Below are positions 7,696 through 16,372 of a stretch of 51,687 bases of DNA, one piece after another. The notes beneath the pieces are model-generated. The model had not been told where the DNA came from and searched no databases. It was given only the letters and a program-made list of their open reading frames with translations. Origin of the DNA: Pseudomonas sp. Root71 (GTDB lineage: Bacteria; Pseudomonadota; Gammaproteobacteria; Pseudomonadales; Pseudomonadaceae); contig NZ_LMHY01000008.1 of NCBI RefSeq assembly GCF_001429045.1, positions 1-51,687 on the forward strand, in the 5' to 3' direction. A program made the translations under genes and the position numbers. Numbering within the stretch: position 1 is the first letter of the stretch; each line of letters begins with the position of its first letter.

Positions 7696-8313
7696 ATGTC
7701 GCAGACCACTGCTTCACCCAAGTCCACTCATCCACGCTGGCTACGCCTGACCCATTGGCTCAACGCCCTGGCGGTGCTGGTAATGGTCACCAGCGGCTGG
7801 CGCATCTACAACGCCTCGCCGATCTACGACTTCAGCTTTCCCAAGTCGATCACCCTCGGCGGCTGGCTGGGTGGTGCGCTGCAATGGCATTTCGCGGCGA
7901 TGTGGTTCCTGGCGATCAACGGCTTGATCTACCTGGCATTCAACCTGTTCAGCGGACGCCTGAAGCGGCGTTTCTTCCCGGTCTCGCCCAAAGCTGTGCT
8001 GCATGACCTCGGGGCCGCATTACGCGGAAAACTGAGCCATGCCGACCTCTCGCATTACAACCAGGTGCAGCGTGTTGCGTACCTGTTCGTGATGGTCGAC
8101 ATCCTCCTGCTGGTGCTCTCCGGGCTGGTGCTGTGGAAGTCGGTGCAGTTCCCGCTGTTGCGTGAGTTGCTGTGGGGATACGAAGGCGCACGCCGTGTGC
8201 ACTTCTTCGCCATGGCTCTGTTGGTGGCCTTTGTGGCGGTGCATCTGGTGATGGTCGCACTGGTTCCGAAAACGCTGTTGGCCATGATCGTCGGCCGCAA
8301 GGAGCAGGTATGA
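7696..8313 (+). CDS. Membrane cytochrome b (b561/b6-like) partner of a molybdoenzyme
   Basis: A 205-residue membrane protein with about four transmembrane helices (near residues 17-36, 52-80, 115-145, 165-190) and conserved His in THWLN, WHFAA and VHFFAM, HLVM, suited to bind two haems. ATG 7696 follows CGGAG. It overlaps the next gene by ATGA, so both are translated as a unit. It is the likely electron donor for the sulfite-oxidase-type enzyme encoded next, comparable to MsrQ for MsrP, though the sequence is nearer the general cytochrome b561 group than MsrQ itself. Confidence 0.82.
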   Translation: MSQTTASPKSTHPRWLRLTHWLNALAVLVMVTSGWRIYNASPIYDFSFPKSITLGGWLGGALQWHFAAMWFLAINGLIYLAFNLFSGRLKRRFFPVSPKAVLHDLGAALRGKLSHADLSHYNQVQRVAYLFVMVDILLLVLSGLVLWKSVQFPLLRELLWGYEGARRVHFFAMALLVAFVAVHLVMVALVPKTLLAMIVGRKEQV

Positions 8314-9095
8314 AAAAGCGCATTCAGGTACCCGGACTGGACGAGGCGTCGATCCTCACCGACGCCCGCAAGATCCTCGCCCCGCAGATCGAAGACCACT
8401 CGCGCCGCTCGTTCCTGTTGCGCGGCCTGACCCTAGGCGGCGTAGCGATGTTGTCCGGTTGCAATATCACCGACAACGACAGCGTCGAGACCGCGCTTTC
8501 AACCATGTCGCGCTTCAACGACCGGGTGCAGGGCTGGCTGTTCAACCCCAACGCGATGGCGCCCACCTATCCCGAATCGATGATCACCCGGCCGTTTCCC
8601 TTCAATGCCTTCTACGGCATCGACGAGGCGCCGACGGTGCATGAGGAGGACTATCGCCTGGAAGTCACCGGCCTGGTCGCCGACAAGCGCAGCTGGCGCC
8701 TCGAAGAACTGCGGGCCATGGCCCAGACCGAGCAGATCACCCGGCACATTTGTGTCGAAGGCTGGAGCGCGATCGGGCGTTGGGGTGGCGTGCGCTTCAG
8801 CGATTTCCTCAAGCGCATCGGCGCCGACACCGACGCCAAATATGTCGGTTTCAAATGCGCCGACGACTACTACACCAGCATCGACATGGCCACCGCGCTG
8901 CACGCGCAGACCCTGCTGGCACTGACTTGGGACGGGACAGTGCTGCCGCGAGAATACGGCTTCCCGATGAAGCTGCGCATGCCCACCAAGCTTGGCTACA
9001 AGAACCCCAAACACATTCAGGCGATTTTCGTCAGCAATACCTACAGCGGTGGCTACTGGGAAGACCAGGGCTACAACTGGTTCGGTGGCAGCTGA
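8310..9095 (+). CDS. Molybdopterin-dependent oxidoreductase (sulfite oxidase/MsrP-like), Tat-exported
   Basis: A 261-residue protein with a twin-arginine signal (SRRSFLLRGLTLGG, residues 31-44) that ends in a lipobox-like LSGC (Cys51), so it may be a Tat lipoprotein. The enzyme core carries RHICVEGWSAIGRWGG; Cys148 is the expected Mo ligand of the sulfite oxidase fold. FPMKLRMPTKLGYKNPKHI is the usual C-terminal signature. The family catalyses sulfite oxidation or reduction of methionine sulfoxide; which applies here is unknown. The adjacent cytochrome b and the downstream Met-rich protein suggest a role in redox care of exported methionines. Confidence 0.88.
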   Translation: MKKRIQVPGLDEASILTDARKILAPQIEDHSRRSFLLRGLTLGGVAMLSGCNITDNDSVETALSTMSRFNDRVQGWLFNPNAMAPTYPESMITRPFPFNAFYGIDEAPTVHEEDYRLEVTGLVADKRSWRLEELRAMAQTEQITRHICVEGWSAIGRWGGVRFSDFLKRIGADTDAKYVGFKCADDYYTSIDMATALHAQTLLALTWDGTVLPREYGFPMKLRMPTKLGYKNPKHIQAIFVSNTYSGGYWEDQGYNWFGGS

Positions 9096-9147
9096 CGGGT
9101 GCCTGGCTATTTCACACCCCACAACCCACGCTCCAAGGAGTTTAATC

Positions 9148-9432
9148 ATGAAAAAGTTGACCACTGTTGTTCTGTCCATGTGCCTGGCCGTTGGTGCCGC
9201 CTCTGTGTTCGCTGCTGACACCATGAGCAACGACAACATGAGCAAGGATTCGATGTCCAAGGACGCCATGTCCAAGGATGCAATGAAGAAGACCGATTCG
9301 ATGTCCAGAGACGCAATGTCCAGAGACGCAATGTCCAAAGACAGTATGTCCAAGGATGCAATGTCCAAGGACGCGATGAAAAAAGACGCCATGTCCAGGG
9401 ACGGCATGAGCAAAGACGCCATGTCGCAATAA
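9148..9432 (+). CDS. Secreted Met-rich pentapeptide MXKDX repeat protein
   Basis: A 94-residue protein. A clean signal peptide (residues 1-22, ending VFA) is followed by a whole mature chain of about 14 copies of M-S-K/R-D-A/S, with one phase slip (KKTDSMSRD). Start ATG 9148 follows AAGGAG. This is the MXKDX repeat family; its function is unknown. The Met and Asp/Lys periodicity would suit metal binding or an oxidant sink. It sits 52 bp after a probable methionine-sulfoxide/sulfite-type molybdoenzyme, so it might be a substrate of it. Confidence 0.88.
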   Translation: MKKLTTVVLSMCLAVGAASVFAADTMSNDNMSKDSMSKDAMSKDAMKKTDSMSRDAMSRDAMSKDSMSKDAMSKDAMKKDAMSRDGMSKDAMSQ

Positions 9433-9445
9433 TCAAAGGCAACAC

Positions 9446-9461
9446 AAACCCTGTGGTTTTT
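9446..9461 (+). terminator. Possible short terminator after the MXKDX gene
   Basis: AAACC-CTGT-GGTTT followed by TTCC; a short stem, so only a weak call. Confidence 0.35.
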
Positions 9462-9577
9462 CCTATTGTCGATCCGCTGTATCAAAAATGAATTTCCGTC
9501 GAGTCCGCTGCTCATACCTTTTAGGTGGCGGATTAGTACCCGCGAAATCATTGAGGCAATCAGGGAGCGGCACGGTC

Positions 9578-9985
9578 ATGAGTCGAGTACCGACGGCGGG
9601 TGGGGATCTTCCTGGCGGGTTGATTCTGGTGGTTGAGGACGACCCGCTGATCCTGGAGTTTCTCTGTGAGATTCTTCAGGAGGAAGGTTTTGTCGTCGAA
9701 CCGCAAATCAGTGCGGACGCGGCAGCGATCTATCTGGAGCAGCATGCGCCGCAAGTGCACATGCTGCTGACAGACATCACCATGCCCGGCAGGCTCAACG
9801 GCGCGGACCTGGCCAACCAGTTCGGTGATCGGTGGCCGGAGAAGCCGATCATGATCATGTCCGGTTTCGAAACCCCTGAAAGCGCAGGCGTGCGGCACGA
9901 GGTCTCTTTCATCAAGAAACCCTGGATGATTGGCGGGTTGCTCGATTGCGTGGGCCAGACCTTCAAGTCCAAACGACTCAACTGA
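9578..9985 (+). CDS. Single-domain response regulator
   Basis: A 135-residue receiver domain with no output domain: acidic pair EDD (20-22), phosphoacceptor Asp66 in LLTDITMPG, and the conserved Lys in FIKKPW (113-114). Such stand-alone receivers sit C-terminal to or beside hybrid kinases; no kinase gene is adjacent. ATG 9578 is preferred over a start at 9488, which would add unrelated residues. Output is presumably by protein contact. Confidence 0.82.
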   Translation: MSRVPTAGGDLPGGLILVVEDDPLILEFLCEILQEEGFVVEPQISADAAAIYLEQHAPQVHMLLTDITMPGRLNGADLANQFGDRWPEKPIMIMSGFETPESAGVRHEVSFIKKPWMIGGLLDCVGQTFKSKRLN

Positions 9986-10045
9986 CCTGCGCGCAGATGC
10001 TACATTGCCGGGCAAATCCGTCCGGCACCTGCGAGGCTCCTTTCC

Positions 10046-10711
10046 TTGTCCGATCACTCTGTTTTCAACTCGACCTACCGTGCCTTTCTGTTCGACATGG
10101 ACGGCACCGTCCTGACGTCCATCGCCGCCGCCGAGCGGGTCTGGACCACCTGGGCCGTGCGCCATGGTGTCGATGTCGAGACCTTCCTGCCGACCATTCA
10201 CGGTGCCCGCGCCATCGACACCATCAGGCGCCTGGGCTTGCCCGGTGTGGATGCCGAGGTCGAAGCCGCCTGGATTACCGAAGCGGAAATCGTCGACGTC
10301 GACGGGGTATTGGAAGTGGCAGGCGCGGCGAAATTCTTGCGGTCCTTGCCCCTCAGCCAGTGGGCGATCGTCACTTCCGCCCCTCGGGAACTGGCGTTGC
10401 GGCGGTTGGCGGCGGCAGGGATTCCCGAGCCTGCCGTCATGATCACCGCCGAGGATGTGACCGCCGGCAAACCGGACCCCGCCGGTTACCGCCTCGCGGC
10501 CCGGCGCCTGGGTGTCGAGCCTGGGCAGTGCCTGGTTTTTGAAGACGCTAGCGTGGGGATTCTGGCGGCCGAGGCGGCGGGGGCGGACTTGATGATTGTC
10601 ACGGCGACCCATGAGCAGCCGATCGAGACGTTGCATGGGACGTTGGCGGGTTATGACATGGTTGTCGCGAGCGTGGATGCCGGCGGTCTGATTCGTTTGC
10701 AGCTTTTGTGA
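10046..10711 (+). CDS. HAD superfamily hydrolase, sugar-phosphatase-like
   Basis: A 221-residue protein, TTG start after GAGG. It has the HAD motifs: FDMDGTVL (nucleophile Asp), VTSAP (motif II Thr/Ser), the Lys in AGKPDPAGY, and FEDASVGILAA (motif IV acid), with a helical cap between residues 30 and 95. It most resembles the YfbT/HxpA and phosphoglycolate phosphatase type enzymes that act on sugar phosphates. The substrate is not readable. REP hairpin directly downstream. Confidence 0.82.
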   Translation: MSDHSVFNSTYRAFLFDMDGTVLTSIAAAERVWTTWAVRHGVDVETFLPTIHGARAIDTIRRLGLPGVDAEVEAAWITEAEIVDVDGVLEVAGAAKFLRSLPLSQWAIVTSAPRELALRRLAAAGIPEPAVMITAEDVTAGKPDPAGYRLAARRLGVEPGQCLVFEDASVGILAAEAAGADLMIVTATHEQPIETLHGTLAGYDMVVASVDAGGLIRLQLL

Positions 10712-10725
10712 ACGAAACATTCCCC

Positions 10726-10753
10726 TGTGGGAGCGAGCAAGCCCGCTCCCACA
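10726..10753. repeat. REP hairpin (GTGGGAGC family)
   Basis: Single hairpin between convergent genes, same sequence as the copy at 1639-1667. Confidence 0.8.
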
Positions 10754-10791
10754 CTTTTAATGTGTTGCCTGCACTTTTTGTGATCGACGCT

Positions 10792-11451
10792 TCAGTAAAT
10801 TTTAGGGATCAACCGCCAGCTGCGGGCGCAATAGGCCTCGTACTCACTGCCGAACTGCGCCCTGAGCAAGGCTTCTTCCGAGTGAATGCGCGCGATCAGC
10901 GGGATCAGCGTCAGCGCCACCAATATCAGCCCGACCCCCGAACGAAAGGCCAGCGCCCAACCCATGCCGATGACCATCATCCCCAGATAACTGGGGTTGC
11001 GCAGGTTGCGGTAGATCCCCTCGGTGACCAGTCGGTGCCCCGGCTGAATGGCCACCAGCCCACTGAAGCGCTTGCCCAGCACAAACACCGGCCACAACCG
11101 CAGCGCGCCGCCGACGATGAACAACAGTGCGCCGAGCCAGCGCACGCCTTCGCCGCCAAAGGTCCAGAAATCGATGCGGTCGGTATAGGCCGGCAGAAAA
11201 CCGCTCAGCAACCCGATCACGCCGAAGGCCGGGATGACCCAGCGGTTGTCCCGGTCTTCGCGTTCCCCTGAACTCAGGTTGACCTCGGTGAACAGTGATG
11301 CGACGGCCATGATCAGGGTGGCCAGGGCAACGACAACCAGTGAGCCGTGGCTGAAAAAGGCTGCGAAACCACCCAGCCCCCAGATCGCCAGGGTGAGGTA
11401 GGCGAGGGTGCTGACGACGGCGAAAAACGCCAGTTTGACCGAGATTTTCAT
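10792..11451 (-). CDS. Isoprenylcysteine carboxyl methyltransferase-like membrane protein
   Basis: A 219-residue membrane protein with about five helices. The C-terminal half carries the ICMT/PEMT-type signature GIYRNLRNPSYLGMM and the closing acidic EEALLRAQFGSEYEAY block, which form the SAM and substrate site in this family. The bacterial substrate is unknown; the name is by fold only. It stands alone between REPs. Confidence 0.82.
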   Translation of the reverse strand: MKISVKLAFFAVVSTLAYLTLAIWGLGGFAAFFSHGSLVVVALATLIMAVASLFTEVNLSSGEREDRDNRWVIPAFGVIGLLSGFLPAYTDRIDFWTFGGEGVRWLGALLFIVGGALRLWPVFVLGKRFSGLVAIQPGHRLVTEGIYRNLRNPSYLGMMVIGMGWALAFRSGVGLILVALTLIPLIARIHSEEALLRAQFGSEYEAYCARSWRLIPKIY

Positions 11452-11473
11452 GGTGCCTCCACGAATTGGCTTA

Positions 11474-11508
11474 CGTAGGAGCTGCCGTAGGCTGCGATCT
11501 TTTGATCG
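11474..11508. repeat. Single REP arm (GTAGGAGC family)
   Basis: GTAGGAGCTGCCGTAGGCTG begins at 11475. A diverged second arm (AAAGATCGCGGCCTGC) follows at about 11537-11552. Confidence 0.65.
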
Positions 11509-11675
11509 TTCATTGGCCTTCGAGTTTCCATGGGTAAAAGATCGCGGCCTGCACCTGCGCCAGGCCGCTGAGACGGTCGCCCCGAGGCCGCGTGAACTAA
11601 ACTTGCATGAGAGGACCGTTCACCGCTGGCTCGTTGATCTGTTCGGCGAGCCGGTGGCGTGAAACAGGAGCCTAT

Positions 11676-12608
11676 ATGCTTCACATCCGCACGCCTTTGA
11701 TCCTGCACCCTGGCCTCTCGACCCCGACCCGCCGAATCTGGCTGAAACTGGAAAACCTGCAACCTGGCGGCTCGTTCAAAATACGCGGCATCGGCTTGCT
11801 GTGCAGCCGGGCGGCGCAGCAGGGCAAGCGCAAGGTGGTCTGTCCCTCCGGCGGTAACGCGGGACTGGCCACGGCCATGGCCGCTGCATGCCTGGGGCTC
11901 AAGGCATGCATCGTGGTGCCGAATACCACCGCGCAAAGCACCCGGGCGCGGATCAGCAATACCGGCGCCGAGGTGATCGTCCACGGCAAGGTCTGGGACG
12001 AAGCCAATCAACGGGCCCGGGAACTCGCCCAGGACCCACGCAGTGAATTTGTGCCGGCCTTCGACCACCCGCTGTTGTGGGAAGGGCACAGCACCATGGT
12101 CGATGAAATCCTTGAAGACTGCCCGCCAGTGGATGTGCTGGTGACATCGGTGGGCGGTGGTGGCTTGCTGGCGGGGCTGCTCACCGGCCTGATTCGTCAT
12201 CGGCACACCGATTGCCGCATCGTAGCCTGCGAAACGGAAGGCGCGGCGTCGTTCGCCGCGGCGGTGGCGGCCGGGCACCCGGTCAAACTGGCGAAAATCG
12301 ACACGGTCGCCACGTCCCTGGGCGCCGCGCAAGTGGCCGCCTGGCCGGTCAGGCACATCGGCGATTTTTCCCATGAGTGCGTGGTGCTCAGCGATGATGA
12401 GGCGATCATGGGCGTGGTGCGTTACGCCAATGATTTGCGTCAGCTGGTCGAACCGGCGTGCGGGGTTTCGTTGGCGATTGCCTACCTGGATCACCCGGCG
12501 ATTGCCGATGCCAATGACGTGGTGATCGTGGTGTGCGGCGGGGTGAGTATCAACGCGCAACTCGTGGCCGGGTGGGCACGTTTGTCCACTGGCACGCACG
12601 CCAGGTAG
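11676..12608 (+). CDS. PLP-dependent serine/threonine dehydratase-like enzyme
   Basis: A 310-residue fold-type II PLP enzyme: KLENLQPGGSFKIRG with Lys35 as Schiff-base residue, the phosphate-facing SGGNAG loop, the glycine loop SVGGGGL, and a late Cys-Gly-Gly (VVCGG). The short length and motifs resemble eukaryotic-type L-serine dehydratase (SDS), which yields pyruvate and ammonia from serine; threonine activity is also possible. It lacks the C-terminal ACT-like domain of IlvA. ATG 11676 follows CAGGAG. Stands alone. Confidence 0.82.
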   Translation: MLHIRTPLILHPGLSTPTRRIWLKLENLQPGGSFKIRGIGLLCSRAAQQGKRKVVCPSGGNAGLATAMAAACLGLKACIVVPNTTAQSTRARISNTGAEVIVHGKVWDEANQRARELAQDPRSEFVPAFDHPLLWEGHSTMVDEILEDCPPVDVLVTSVGGGGLLAGLLTGLIRHRHTDCRIVACETEGAASFAAAVAAGHPVKLAKIDTVATSLGAAQVAAWPVRHIGDFSHECVVLSDDEAIMGVVRYANDLRQLVEPACGVSLAIAYLDHPAIADANDVVIVVCGGVSINAQLVAGWARLSTGTHAR

Positions 12609-12661
12609 GGCTGGAAACGCTATCCCGGTGTCACAAGCCCCACCGCTGGCGATGACGATCT

Positions 12662-12982
12662 TCAGTGATCGGTGGCAACGCCCTCCTGGACGAGAATGGC
12701 GCGGGCCAGGTCTTCGTCGCTTGCGTTGTTGAGGGCGGGATTGTCCTGACGGATTTTTTTCAACACCGCCTCCAGATAGGCACCACGAATCGCACCGCCA
12801 CTGGCGACGAAGCTGGAAGCGTCATCCCGGGCGGGAATCATCAGTTTGTGGTCTTTGAACGTTGAGTACAGCGAAGCGGAAACCCCGGCGGAAGTGGCGA
12901 CGTCACCCGCATCCACTTTGGCTAGAGCCGAGCCGAAGGGTAAACAAAGTACCAGGGAAGAAATGATAAACATCCGGCGCAT
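12662..12982 (-). CDS. DUF2388 family small secreted protein
   Basis: A 106-residue protein with a signal peptide (residues 1-21, ending ALA) and the DUF2388 pattern: SAGVSASLYSTFKD, KLMIPARDDASSFVASGGAIRGAYLE and ASDEDLARAIL. The family is almost confined to Pseudomonas, occurs in several copies per genome and has no known function. ATG 12982 follows GGAGGA. It is divergent from the oxidoreductase gene at 13101. Confidence 0.82.
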   Translation of the reverse strand: MRRMFIISSLVLCLPFGSALAKVDAGDVATSAGVSASLYSTFKDHKLMIPARDDASSFVASGGAIRGAYLEAVLKKIRQDNPALNNASDEDLARAILVQEGVATDH

Positions 12983-13100
12983 GACGGTGTCCTCCGACAG
13001 CATGAAGCATAAGGGAAGTACCACATAGTTTAGGATGCGTGACGGTCGCCGAGAGTTCCCTGGCATTAGCGAGGAACGGGCTGAGAGGGAGGCAAGGTCG

Positions 13101-14210
13101 TTGAACGTCGATATTCAAAGCGTGGTAGTCGGGGCCGGCGTGGTCGGGCTGGCGGTGGCCAGGGCGCTGGCCAGGAGCGGGCGGGAAGTGCTGGTGGTAG
13201 AGGCCGGAGGGGGTATCGGCACGGGCATCAGTTCGCGTAACTCGGAAGTGATTCACGCCGGCATCTATTACCCGGGCGGCAGCCTCAAGGCGCGGTTGTG
13301 CGTGGAGGGCAAGCAGCGTCTCTACGCCTATTGCGATGAGCACGGTGTCGATTACCGGCGCGTGGGCAAGCTGATCGTGGCCACCGACGAGCAGCAGCGC
13401 GCGGCTTTGCAGCGTCTGTTGCAGCAGGGGCGTGTCAATGGTGTCGATGACCTGCAATGGCTCGATGGCCCGCAGGCCCGGGAGCTTGAACCGGCGTTGT
13501 CCTGCGTCGCGGCGCTGTGGTCGCCGTCGACCGGCATCGTCGACTCCCACGGGCTGATGCTGGCGCTCCAGGGCGATGCCCAGAGGCTCGGCGCCACGCT
13601 GGCCTTGCACACGCCGTTGCTGTCGGCCCGTTGCATCGAACGGGGTTTGGAGCTGCACATGGGCGGCAACCAACCCATGACGCTGTGCTGCCGCGAATTG
13701 ATCAACTGCGCGGGGCTGTCCGCTCCCGAGGTGGCGAGCAGCATCGTCGGACTGCCTGGGCAATTCATTCCCCGGGCGTATCTGTGCAAGGGCAGTTATT
13801 TCAGCTTCAGTGGCCGGGCGCCGTTTCTCCACCTCGTGTATCCGGCCCCGGAGAGCGCCGGACTGGGTGTGCACATGACCCTGGACCTTGGCGGGCAGGC
13901 GCGCTTCGGCCCGGATGTCGAATGGGTCGAGCACATCGATTACCGCGTCGAGCCTCACAGGGCCGAGGGCTTCTATCAGGCGATCCGCCGCTATTGGCCG
14001 GGTTTGCCGGACAACAGCCTGCAACCGGCCTACAGCGGCATTCGCCCGAAAATCAGCGGGCCGACTGAGCCGGCTGCCGACTTTCTCATCAGCGCTCGCG
14101 CCGAACATGGGGTGCCGGGGCTGGTCAATCTGTTCGGCATCGAATCACCGGGGCTGACCAGTTGCCTGGCACTCGCCGAACACGTGGTGAAACGCCTGGA
14201 CGACCGATGA
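13101..14210 (+). CDS. FAD-dependent oxidoreductase, L-2-hydroxyglutarate oxidase-like (LhgO family)
   Basis: A 369-residue DAO-family protein. The N-terminus has the dinucleotide loop [16 protein letters not shown] and the family's [24 protein letters not shown] stretch; the C-terminus has YSGIRPKI and the closing [14 protein letters not shown]. These match LhgO/YgaF, membrane-linked oxidases of L-2-hydroxyglutarate. I chose a TTG start at 13101 behind GGGAGG; the frame runs further upstream but without family sequence. No neighbour informs the pathway. Confidence 0.8.
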   Translation: MNVDIQSVVVGAGVVGLAVARALARSGREVLVVEAGGGIGTGISSRNSEVIHAGIYYPGGSLKARLCVEGKQRLYAYCDEHGVDYRRVGKLIVATDEQQRAALQRLLQQGRVNGVDDLQWLDGPQARELEPALSCVAALWSPSTGIVDSHGLMLALQGDAQRLGATLALHTPLLSARCIERGLELHMGGNQPMTLCCRELINCAGLSAPEVASSIVGLPGQFIPRAYLCKGSYFSFSGRAPFLHLVYPAPESAGLGVHMTLDLGGQARFGPDVEWVEHIDYRVEPHRAEGFYQAIRRYWPGLPDNSLQPAYSGIRPKISGPTEPAADFLISARAEHGVPGLVNLFGIESPGLTSCLALAEHVVKRLDDR

Positions 14211-14282
14211 TCAGGGCTGGCACTGCCGGGCGGCCATCGGGTCTATGCTAGGGGGTGCGCTTACCGCCATCGGAGAACTCTG

Positions 14283-14879
14283 ATGATCACCGTACGCACT
14301 GCCTGCCTGCTGGCCGATTACAAACGCTGGGCCAATCAGCGCCTCTTTGACAGCCTCGCGGCGCTCCCTCCGGGCGAAGTCAAAAAAGAACGGGTGTCGG
14401 TGTTCAAAAACATGATCGGCATCCTTAATCACGTCTACGTGGTCGATTGCATCTGGCAGGCGCACCTCGAAGGCCGGGGGCATGGCTTCAAGACCTCGCA
14501 CGACCTGCTGCATGCCGACCTGTCCGAACTGCGCATGGCGCAAAAAGCCATCGATCGCTGGTACTGCGACTGGAGCGCCCGGCAAACCGATGCCTCCCTG
14601 GACAAGCCCCTGGAATTCACCTTTGTCTCAGGCGAAAGCGGCACCATGAGCGCCGGCGCGATGCTGATGCACGTGGTCAACCACGCCAGCTATCACCGTG
14701 GCTGGGTGGTGCAGATGTACTTCGAGATTCCGGCCATGCCACCGGTGACCGACATGCCGGTGTACCTGCGCGACTCCGAGCCGGTGTTCCTGCAGGCGAT
14801 CAATGCCCCGATAGTGGCGCCGCCATGTGCTGTGCAATTTTCCAGTGCGACGAGTGTTTTGCCGGATCGCTATCGTTGA
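14283..14879 (+). CDS. DinB family protein
   Basis: A 198-residue four-helix protein. The metal-binding His triad of the DinB/YfiT fold is visible: His in LNHVYVVD and the pair in HVVNHASYHRGWV. WANQRLFDSLAALP near the N-terminus is typical. Members are thiol-dependent transferases or stress proteins; no activity can be assigned. ATG 14283 follows GGAGAA. Confidence 0.82.
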   Translation: MITVRTACLLADYKRWANQRLFDSLAALPPGEVKKERVSVFKNMIGILNHVYVVDCIWQAHLEGRGHGFKTSHDLLHADLSELRMAQKAIDRWYCDWSARQTDASLDKPLEFTFVSGESGTMSAGAMLMHVVNHASYHRGWVVQMYFEIPAMPPVTDMPVYLRDSEPVFLQAINAPIVAPPCAVQFSSATSVLPDRYR

Positions 14880-15243
14880 GTTCCGTTGCAGACCATTGAC
14901 CGCTTTCACAGCACAATGGCGAGGGTGCAGGCCAAGCTACTGAGGCGAATCAAGCTGATCCAGTGCCCGGTTCACCGCCAGTTCATCCAGCATGATTACC
15001 TGCACAATGCCCAGCAGCGTATTGCGGCTCGATTCGGTACTGAGTGCGCACAAGTCGGCGGACTCTGGCGTACACGTAAGCAACGGCGCAAGCGACCGTA
15101 GCTTTCATGAAGTAGCTCTGACAGCCGTAAAACACCCTTCGAGACGAGTGAACTGCCCCTTGTTCCGAGCGGCGGCTACACTCTTTCCGACCTTTTCGCG
15201 CTGTGTCCGAGCGTACTGCCTTACCCTTTGCTGGAGCTTGAAC
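14880..15243. other. Gap holding a decayed gene and the SDR promoter region
   Basis: This 364-bp gap contains a possible remnant gene on the minus strand (listed next). No REP. I see no other structure. Confidence 0.4.
14937..15110 (-). pseudogene. Possible remnant of a DUF6124/DUF3077-type small protein
   Basis: A minus-strand frame ends at TAG 14939-14937 and closes with LGIVQVIMLDELAVNRALDQLDSP. That kind of ending (a helix with LV/AVNRALD) recalls the C-terminus of small DUF6124/DUF3077 proteins common in Pseudomonas. Upstream residues (SADLCALSTESSRN) fit less well and no good start is visible. Weak call from resemblance only. Confidence 0.3.
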
Positions 15244-16041
15244 ATGAAAATTGATTTGAGCGGAAAACTCGCAATTGTCAGCGGCAGCACTGCCGGCATC
15301 GGCCTGGGCATCAGCAAGGCACTGGCCGAGGCTGGCGCCACCGTGGTGGTGGTCGGCCGCGACACGGCCAAGGTCGAGCAGGCAATGGCGAGCATTCGCC
15401 AGCGTGTTCCTGCTGCGCAATTGCGTGGGGTGACCGCTGACCTCGGCACCGCCGAAGGCGCCGAAATATTGTTCGCCGCCGAACCGCGGGCGGACATCCT
15501 GGTGAACAACCTCGGGATCTTCAATACGGTGGATTTCTTCGACGCCCCGGACAGTGAGTGGACGCGCTTCTACGAGGTCAACGTGATCTCCGGCGTGCGC
15601 CTGTCCCGGCATTACACGCCGGACATGGTCAAGCAGGGCTGGGGGCGGGTGATCTTCCTGTCTTCGGAATCCGGCGTGGCGACCCCGGCGGACATGATCA
15701 ACTATGGCGTGACCAAAAGCGCCAACCTGGCGGTGTCCCATGGCCTGGCCAAACGCCTGGCCGGCACCGGCGTGACGGTCAATGCGATCCTGCCCGGCCC
15801 GACCTTTACCGATGGCCTGGAAGACATGCTCAAGGACGCCACGGCCGAGTCCGGACGCAGCGCCCGGGACGAAGCCGATGCGTTCGTGCGCAAGGCCCGG
15901 CCGACATCGATCATCCAGCGCGTGGCGGATGTCGAGGAAGTCGCCAATCTGGTGGCCTACATCGCTTCGCCGTTATCCTCGGCCACCACCGGTGCCGCCT
16001 TGCGGGTCGACGGCGGTGTCGTCGACAGCCTGGCCATCTGA
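15244..16041 (+). CDS. SDR family NAD(P)-dependent oxidoreductase
   Basis: A 265-residue classical short-chain dehydrogenase: cofactor loop SGSTAGIG (13-20), NNLG (88-91), catalytic Ser near 140-142, Tyr154 and Lys158 in SSES...YGVTK, and C-terminal VDGGVVDSLAI. The Gly-Arg pair after strand 2 (VVVVGRD) suggests NADP(H). Substrate unknown. A broken SRPBCC gene follows 29 bp downstream and was probably in the same operon. Confidence 0.9.
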   Translation: MKIDLSGKLAIVSGSTAGIGLGISKALAEAGATVVVVGRDTAKVEQAMASIRQRVPAAQLRGVTADLGTAEGAEILFAAEPRADILVNNLGIFNTVDFFDAPDSEWTRFYEVNVISGVRLSRHYTPDMVKQGWGRVIFLSSESGVATPADMINYGVTKSANLAVSHGLAKRLAGTGVTVNAILPGPTFTDGLEDMLKDATAESGRSARDEADAFVRKARPTSIIQRVADVEEVANLVAYIASPLSSATTGAALRVDGGVVDSLAI

Positions 16042-16070
16042 TCCCCAAAAACTTTGAGAGAGCACCCGAC

Positions 16071-16280
16071 ATGGCAACTGCATCATCAACGATCGAGGTC
16101 CAGGCATCGGCCGATCAGGTCTGGCAATTGATTGGCGGTTTCAACTCGCTGCCGGACTGGATTTCGTTCATTCCCAAGAGCGAGCTCAGTGAAGGTGGGC
16201 GGGTACGCCGGCTGGAAACCGGCGATGGCGCGGTGGTAGTCGAGCGCTTGCCCCTGTGGGAGCGAGCTTGCTCGCGATAG
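16071..16280 (+). pseudogene. SRPBCC family protein truncated by a REP
   Basis: The frame opens MATASSTIEVQASADQVWQL and continues as a normal polyketide-cyclase/SRPBCC N-terminus (IGGFNSLPDWISFIP) to VVVERL at about residue 60. It then runs straight into REP sequence (PLWERACSR, stop). Family members are about 150 residues, so more than half is lost, including the ligand cavity. No trace of the missing half follows the REP. Confidence 0.8.
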
Positions 16281-16344
16281 CGGAGTGTCAGGCGATACAT
16301 CTTTACCTGATACACCGTCATCGCGAGCAAGCTCGCTCCCACAG
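16254..16344. repeat. REP pair (GTGGGAGC family) interrupting the SRPBCC gene
   Basis: Inverted copies GTGGGAGCGAGCTTGCTCGC and GCGAGCAAGCTCGCTCCCAC around a 45-bp spacer. Confidence 0.9.
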
Positions 16345-16372
16345 GTACTGTGTCCGCTCAGGCGGATTTGTA

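Noticed and set aside
9146..9445. A repetitive Trp/Arg/Cys-rich frame opposite the MXKDX gene
   Set aside because: Its repeats are the reverse complement of the MXKDX codons; the plus-strand frame has a signal peptide and ribosome site.
14992..15243. N-terminal extension of the SDR protein
   Set aside because: Classical SDR proteins begin near the cofactor loop; ATG 15244 gives the usual length, and the extension is low-quality sequence.
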